Shown here: positions 53,597 to 55,850 of the stretch, piece by piece
Layout: every line of letters starts with the position of its first letter
Position numbering within the stretch: position 1 is the stretch's first letter
DNA from: Pseudomonas floridensis
GTDB lineage: Bacteria; Pseudomonadota; Gammaproteobacteria; Pseudomonadales; Pseudomonadaceae
Length of the DNA: 55,850 nucleotides
Reading direction: 5' to 3'
Assembly (NCBI RefSeq): GCF_002087235.1
Contig: NZ_MUIO01000048.1
Location: forward strand, 1 to 55,850
The notes under the pieces: generated by a model
Database searches by the model: none
Told to the model about the DNA's origin: nothing
What the model saw: only the letters and a program-made list of their open reading frames with translations
Position numbers and translations under genes: made by a program

Positions 53597-53893
53597 TCAC
53601 ACCCGCGATTTCAGGTGGAGCATGGGGTAGTATTCGTAATGACCTGCTCCGTGCCTGACAATGGGGTCCTGCGCGGTGATTTCGGCGATGTCCTGATTAT
53701 CGGCAATCTGAAACAGTGACACGCCATAGCCGCCTTTATCGTCCATCACCGGACCGTGTGCCACGACCAGACCTTTTTCCAGCAGCTCGTTGAGGTACAT
53801 ACCGTGCTGCGCCATCAGACCACGCTCGATGTCGGTCAGGGTGTTGATAAAGTCAGTGCGTGGCGGGATGTATTTGCACAGAAAATATTTCAT
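53597..53893 (-). CDS. YciI-like small protein
   Basis: A 98-residue dimeric alpha-beta protein. KYFLCKYIPPRTDF, LTDIERGLMAQHGMYLNELLEKG and GPVMDDKGGYGVSLFQI, with HYEYYPM near the end, are YciI-family features; a His/Asp pair (HGPVMDD) is the family's putative active site. Function is not well known. It lies on the same strand as the SDR gene, 56 bases after it, so the two may be co-expressed. Confidence 0.85.
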   Translation of the reverse strand: MKYFLCKYIPPRTDFINTLTDIERGLMAQHGMYLNELLEKGLVVAHGPVMDDKGGYGVSLFQIADNQDIAEITAQDPIVRHGAGHYEYYPMLHLKSRV

Positions 53894-53949
53894 GGTGAAG
53901 CCCTCGAAGCGATGAGTAGCGGACAGGGAAGAACCATATGCGAGCCAGA

Positions 53950-54756
53950 CTATCGGGCCGATGCCACACTTTTCAGAATCGAGCCTTCGAACATCTTGGG
54001 TGCGTGATGCTGTAGAAACACAATCATCCCTGACATCTTGCCGACCGGGTTGCGAAACGGCGGCTTTCGTGTGCCTATGAGACTGGTGATTTTCTCGACC
54101 ACCGCATCCGGCGCCTCGGCCTCGTCGATGCCTTTACGCGTGGCAGCATCCACCTTTTTTCTGTAGAGATCGTAGTCTGTGATCAGCTTGCCTTTGGCAG
54201 CCACTGCATTGAGCCCCAGGTGGGTCTTGAACCAGACCGGCTCGACCATGCTGACGCGGATATTGAACGGATCAAGCTCGAACCGCAGCGATTTGAAGTA
54301 GCCCTCGACGGCGTGCTTGGACGCCGAATAGTAGGACAGATTGGGCGGCCCTATCAGCCCGACGATCGAGCTGACCGTGATGATCTGGCCGCCCTTCTTG
54401 CTGCGCATGAAAGGCAGCAGCGCCTGGGTGACCTTGACCGTGCCCCAGAAATTGGTTTCGAACTGTTCCCGCCCAGCCTCCAGCGGCGTTTCCTCGGCAA
54501 GGCCGGTGAGCATGTAACCGGCATTGTTGACCAGCACATCCACACGCGGGATGTGCTTGAACAGCTCCGCGACAAACACCTGGATGGACGCGTCGTCATT
54601 CACATCCAGACGTATCAGCTTGAAGGGGAAGCGACCGGCATGCTTTTCGGGATGACGGCTGGTGCCGACCACTTCAAAGCCCTGCGCATAAAGCCGGGTC
54701 GCGAGCAGCAAGCCGAAGCCTGAGGATGCGCCGGTGATCAAAACTGTCTTTTTCAT
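53950..54756 (-). CDS. Short-chain dehydrogenase/reductase
   Basis: A 268-residue SDR. TGASSGFG binds the NAD(P) cofactor, VLVNNAGY is the structural motif, and the catalytic Ser is in ITVSSIVG with YYSASK as the Tyr/Lys pair. The C-terminus is extended (PPFRNPVGKM), as in classical SDRs acting on larger substrates. The substrate is unknown. It is divergent from an AraC-type regulator and probably under its control. Confidence 0.88.
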   Translation of the reverse strand: MKKTVLITGASSGFGLLLATRLYAQGFEVVGTSRHPEKHAGRFPFKLIRLDVNDDASIQVFVAELFKHIPRVDVLVNNAGYMLTGLAEETPLEAGREQFETNFWGTVKVTQALLPFMRSKKGGQIITVSSIVGLIGPPNLSYYSASKHAVEGYFKSLRFELDPFNIRVSMVEPVWFKTHLGLNAVAAKGKLITDYDLYRKKVDAATRKGIDEAEAPDAVVEKITSLIGTRKPPFRNPVGKMSGMIVFLQHHAPKMFEGSILKSVASAR

Positions 54757-54899
54757 CTGATTACCATGGGTCGAATAGGTGGCTGTCGTAATGCTGCATC
54801 ACGATGTCGGGCGCCGTGGCGATTGCGGTGCAATCAGTCGCCGTGCCGTTTACCGCGTCAACACAGCGTGCTCGCGCCACGACGCTTTGACACTCGCCT

Positions 54900-54952
54900 A
54901 ACGCGCCAGAATGACGACACAACGCGCCAATCTTTGGCCCTGCATTCTGGCG
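54900..54952. promoter_or_regulatory. AraC-type operator: 21-bp-spaced direct repeat plus inverted repeat
   Basis: AACGCGCCA occurs at 54900-54908 and 54921-54929, 21 bases apart (two helical turns). CGCCAGAATG (54904-54913) is also inverted as CATTCTGGCG (54943-54952). The region lies in the 401-base gap between the SDR and AraC genes. Apart from this I see no gene in the gap; an open frame at 54766 lacks a ribosome site. Confidence 0.55.
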
Positions 54953-55157
54953 TCATTGGCTATTGTGGTGGCGCGGTTGGCTACCTAGACTCCGGGCAAT
55001 CCCAAGCTCTTTACGAAAAGTAGCTGTGCTCGGTGATGCGGCGCTAAAAGCAGGTGCGGAATGCTCATTTACAACACGTAAACGCCGCTTCCTTGCCTGA
55101 CCGTCGCTCGCCGACTTTTCGTACAGAGCCTAAGCACCACAGGCGAAAAGGCATCTC

Positions 55158-55850
55158 ATGAACGGCAAACGCAGCTCGGCGCTCGATTACTCAGTCTGGC
55201 CAGGATGGCGACTACTGATGCAGGACGCAGGCATTACCGCACCACCTGTGCTGCGACGGGCGCACTTGCCGGGCGATTTGTTCGCACGCCGGAATGTGCG
55301 CCTGAACCCCGCAGATTTCTTCCGCCTGTGGGAAGCCATCGACGCAGAAGCGCTGTCGTTGCAACCCGAACTGCCCACCGCGTTGCAGATCGCCAGGGTC
55401 ATGTCTTCGGACTGGTTCGACCCGGAGCTTTTTGCCGCACTGTGCAGCGCCAACCTGAAAGGTGCCCTGGAGCGTATCGCGACCTACGTGCGCCTGATTG
55501 CGCCGATGGTCATCCGCATCGCGCGTACCGATACGCACAGCACCATTACCCTGGATTTCATTGACCCTGCGCTGTCGCCTCCACCCGTGTTTCTGGCGTT
55601 CAAGCTGGTGTTTTTCGTGCAACTGGCGCGACTGGCCACGCGCACGCCGGTGCGGCCGATGCAGGTCAGTTGGCCATTGCCGCCAACCTTCGAGCGGGAC
55701 GCGGTTGCATATGAGCAGTTTTTTGGCACTGCCGTCACTCACAGCGCGACCGCCAGCCTGGTGGTGAGCAACGCTGACATGGACCGCCCCTTTTTGACCG
55801 AAAACCACAAGATGTGGCTGTTCTTCGAACCGGATCTGCGCCAGCGCCTG
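55158..55850 (+). CDS. AraC-family regulator, C-terminus cut by the window end
   Basis: The 231 residues present match the N-terminal arabinose-binding-like domain (as in OruR/ArgR-type and FeaR/OxyR-like AraC regulators): SALDYSVWPGWRLLMQDAGI, RNVRLNPADFFRLWEAIDAEA, HSTITLDFIDP and TASLVVSNADM. The frame stays open to the last base, so the DNA-binding AraC HTH lies outside. The ATG at 55158 is the first good start after the intergenic region. It is divergent from the SDR gene and likely regulates it. Confidence 0.85.
   Translation, partial: MNGKRSSALDYSVWPGWRLLMQDAGITAPPVLRRAHLPGDLFARRNVRLNPADFFRLWEAIDAEALSLQPELPTALQIARVMSSDWFDPELFAALCSANLKGALERIATYVRLIAPMVIRIARTDTHSTITLDFIDPALSPPPVFLAFKLVFFVQLARLATRTPVRPMQVSWPLPPTFERDAVAYEQFFGTAVTHSATASLVVSNADMDRPFLTENHKMWLFFEPDLRQRL

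Noticed and set aside
54766..55023. 85-residue open frame between the SDR and AraC genes
   Set aside because: No Shine-Dalgarno, no recognisable domain, and it covers the operator-like repeats.

Overview
The window looks like a chromosomal segment of a Pseudomonas of the P. syringae group. It has high-GC coding DNA, a 745-residue bacteriophytochrome with its own heme oxygenase, a P. putida-like pipecolate pathway, many LysR-regulated catabolic islands, and short GTGGG...CCCAC intergenic elements of the kind scattered in fluorescent pseudomonads. I see no tRNA, rRNA, integrase, transposase or CRISPR array. The genus call is an inference from gene content; no similarity search was run.

Layout. 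1-2350: end of an MFS permease and small hypothetical/membrane genes. 2637-8728: a type VI secretion (T6SS) effector cassette made of an internally deleted vgrG, a DUF4123 adaptor, a 1261-residue VasX-like membrane toxin and a two-TM putative immunity protein. The stop and start codons overlap, and the DNA becomes AT-rich in the toxin C-terminus. 8782-11630: bphO-bphP red/far-red photoreceptor operon. 11826-13074: dmeF/dmeR-type metal efflux. 13192-17152: envelope operon with a sialidase-like protein, a membrane protein and an LtaS/OpgB-like transferase. 17217-20229: PepSY protein and cytochrome b561, divergent from an OmpR-type two-component system. 20239-25971: amaA, amaB, an aminotransferase and hglS, i.e. 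pipecolate to D-2-hydroxyglutarate. 26407-27735: DUF3100 membrane protein.

27902-30312: LysR regulator and sdaA. 30357-32872: a LysE exporter and a YqcI/YcgG (GntA-like) protein, divergent from a LysR gene across a perfect palindrome; this is the best candidate here for an undescribed small-molecule system. 32877-39149: a LysR-controlled five-gene operon (acetyltransferase, VOC, HIBADH-like, ALDH, M20). 39179-41428: stress-type genes (DUF892, zinc alcohol dehydrogenase, PLDc_N). 41511-41820: eight-copy 36-bp tandem repeat. 41876-45133: allantoin/hydantoin racemase, GntR regulator and NCS1 permease, with one 12-mer repeated in both promoters. 45205-50134: CitMHS, DctA and PrpF/GalD genes with a divergent LysR regulator over a 10-bp inverted repeat. 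50153-53587: divergent GAF/HisKA_2 kinase and PAS hybrid kinase. 53597-55850: YciI, SDR and a truncated AraC regulator.

Together this is accessory metabolic and sensory DNA in which regulators sit next to and divergent from their likely targets. Functions are assigned from sequence motifs read by eye and from gene neighbourhood.
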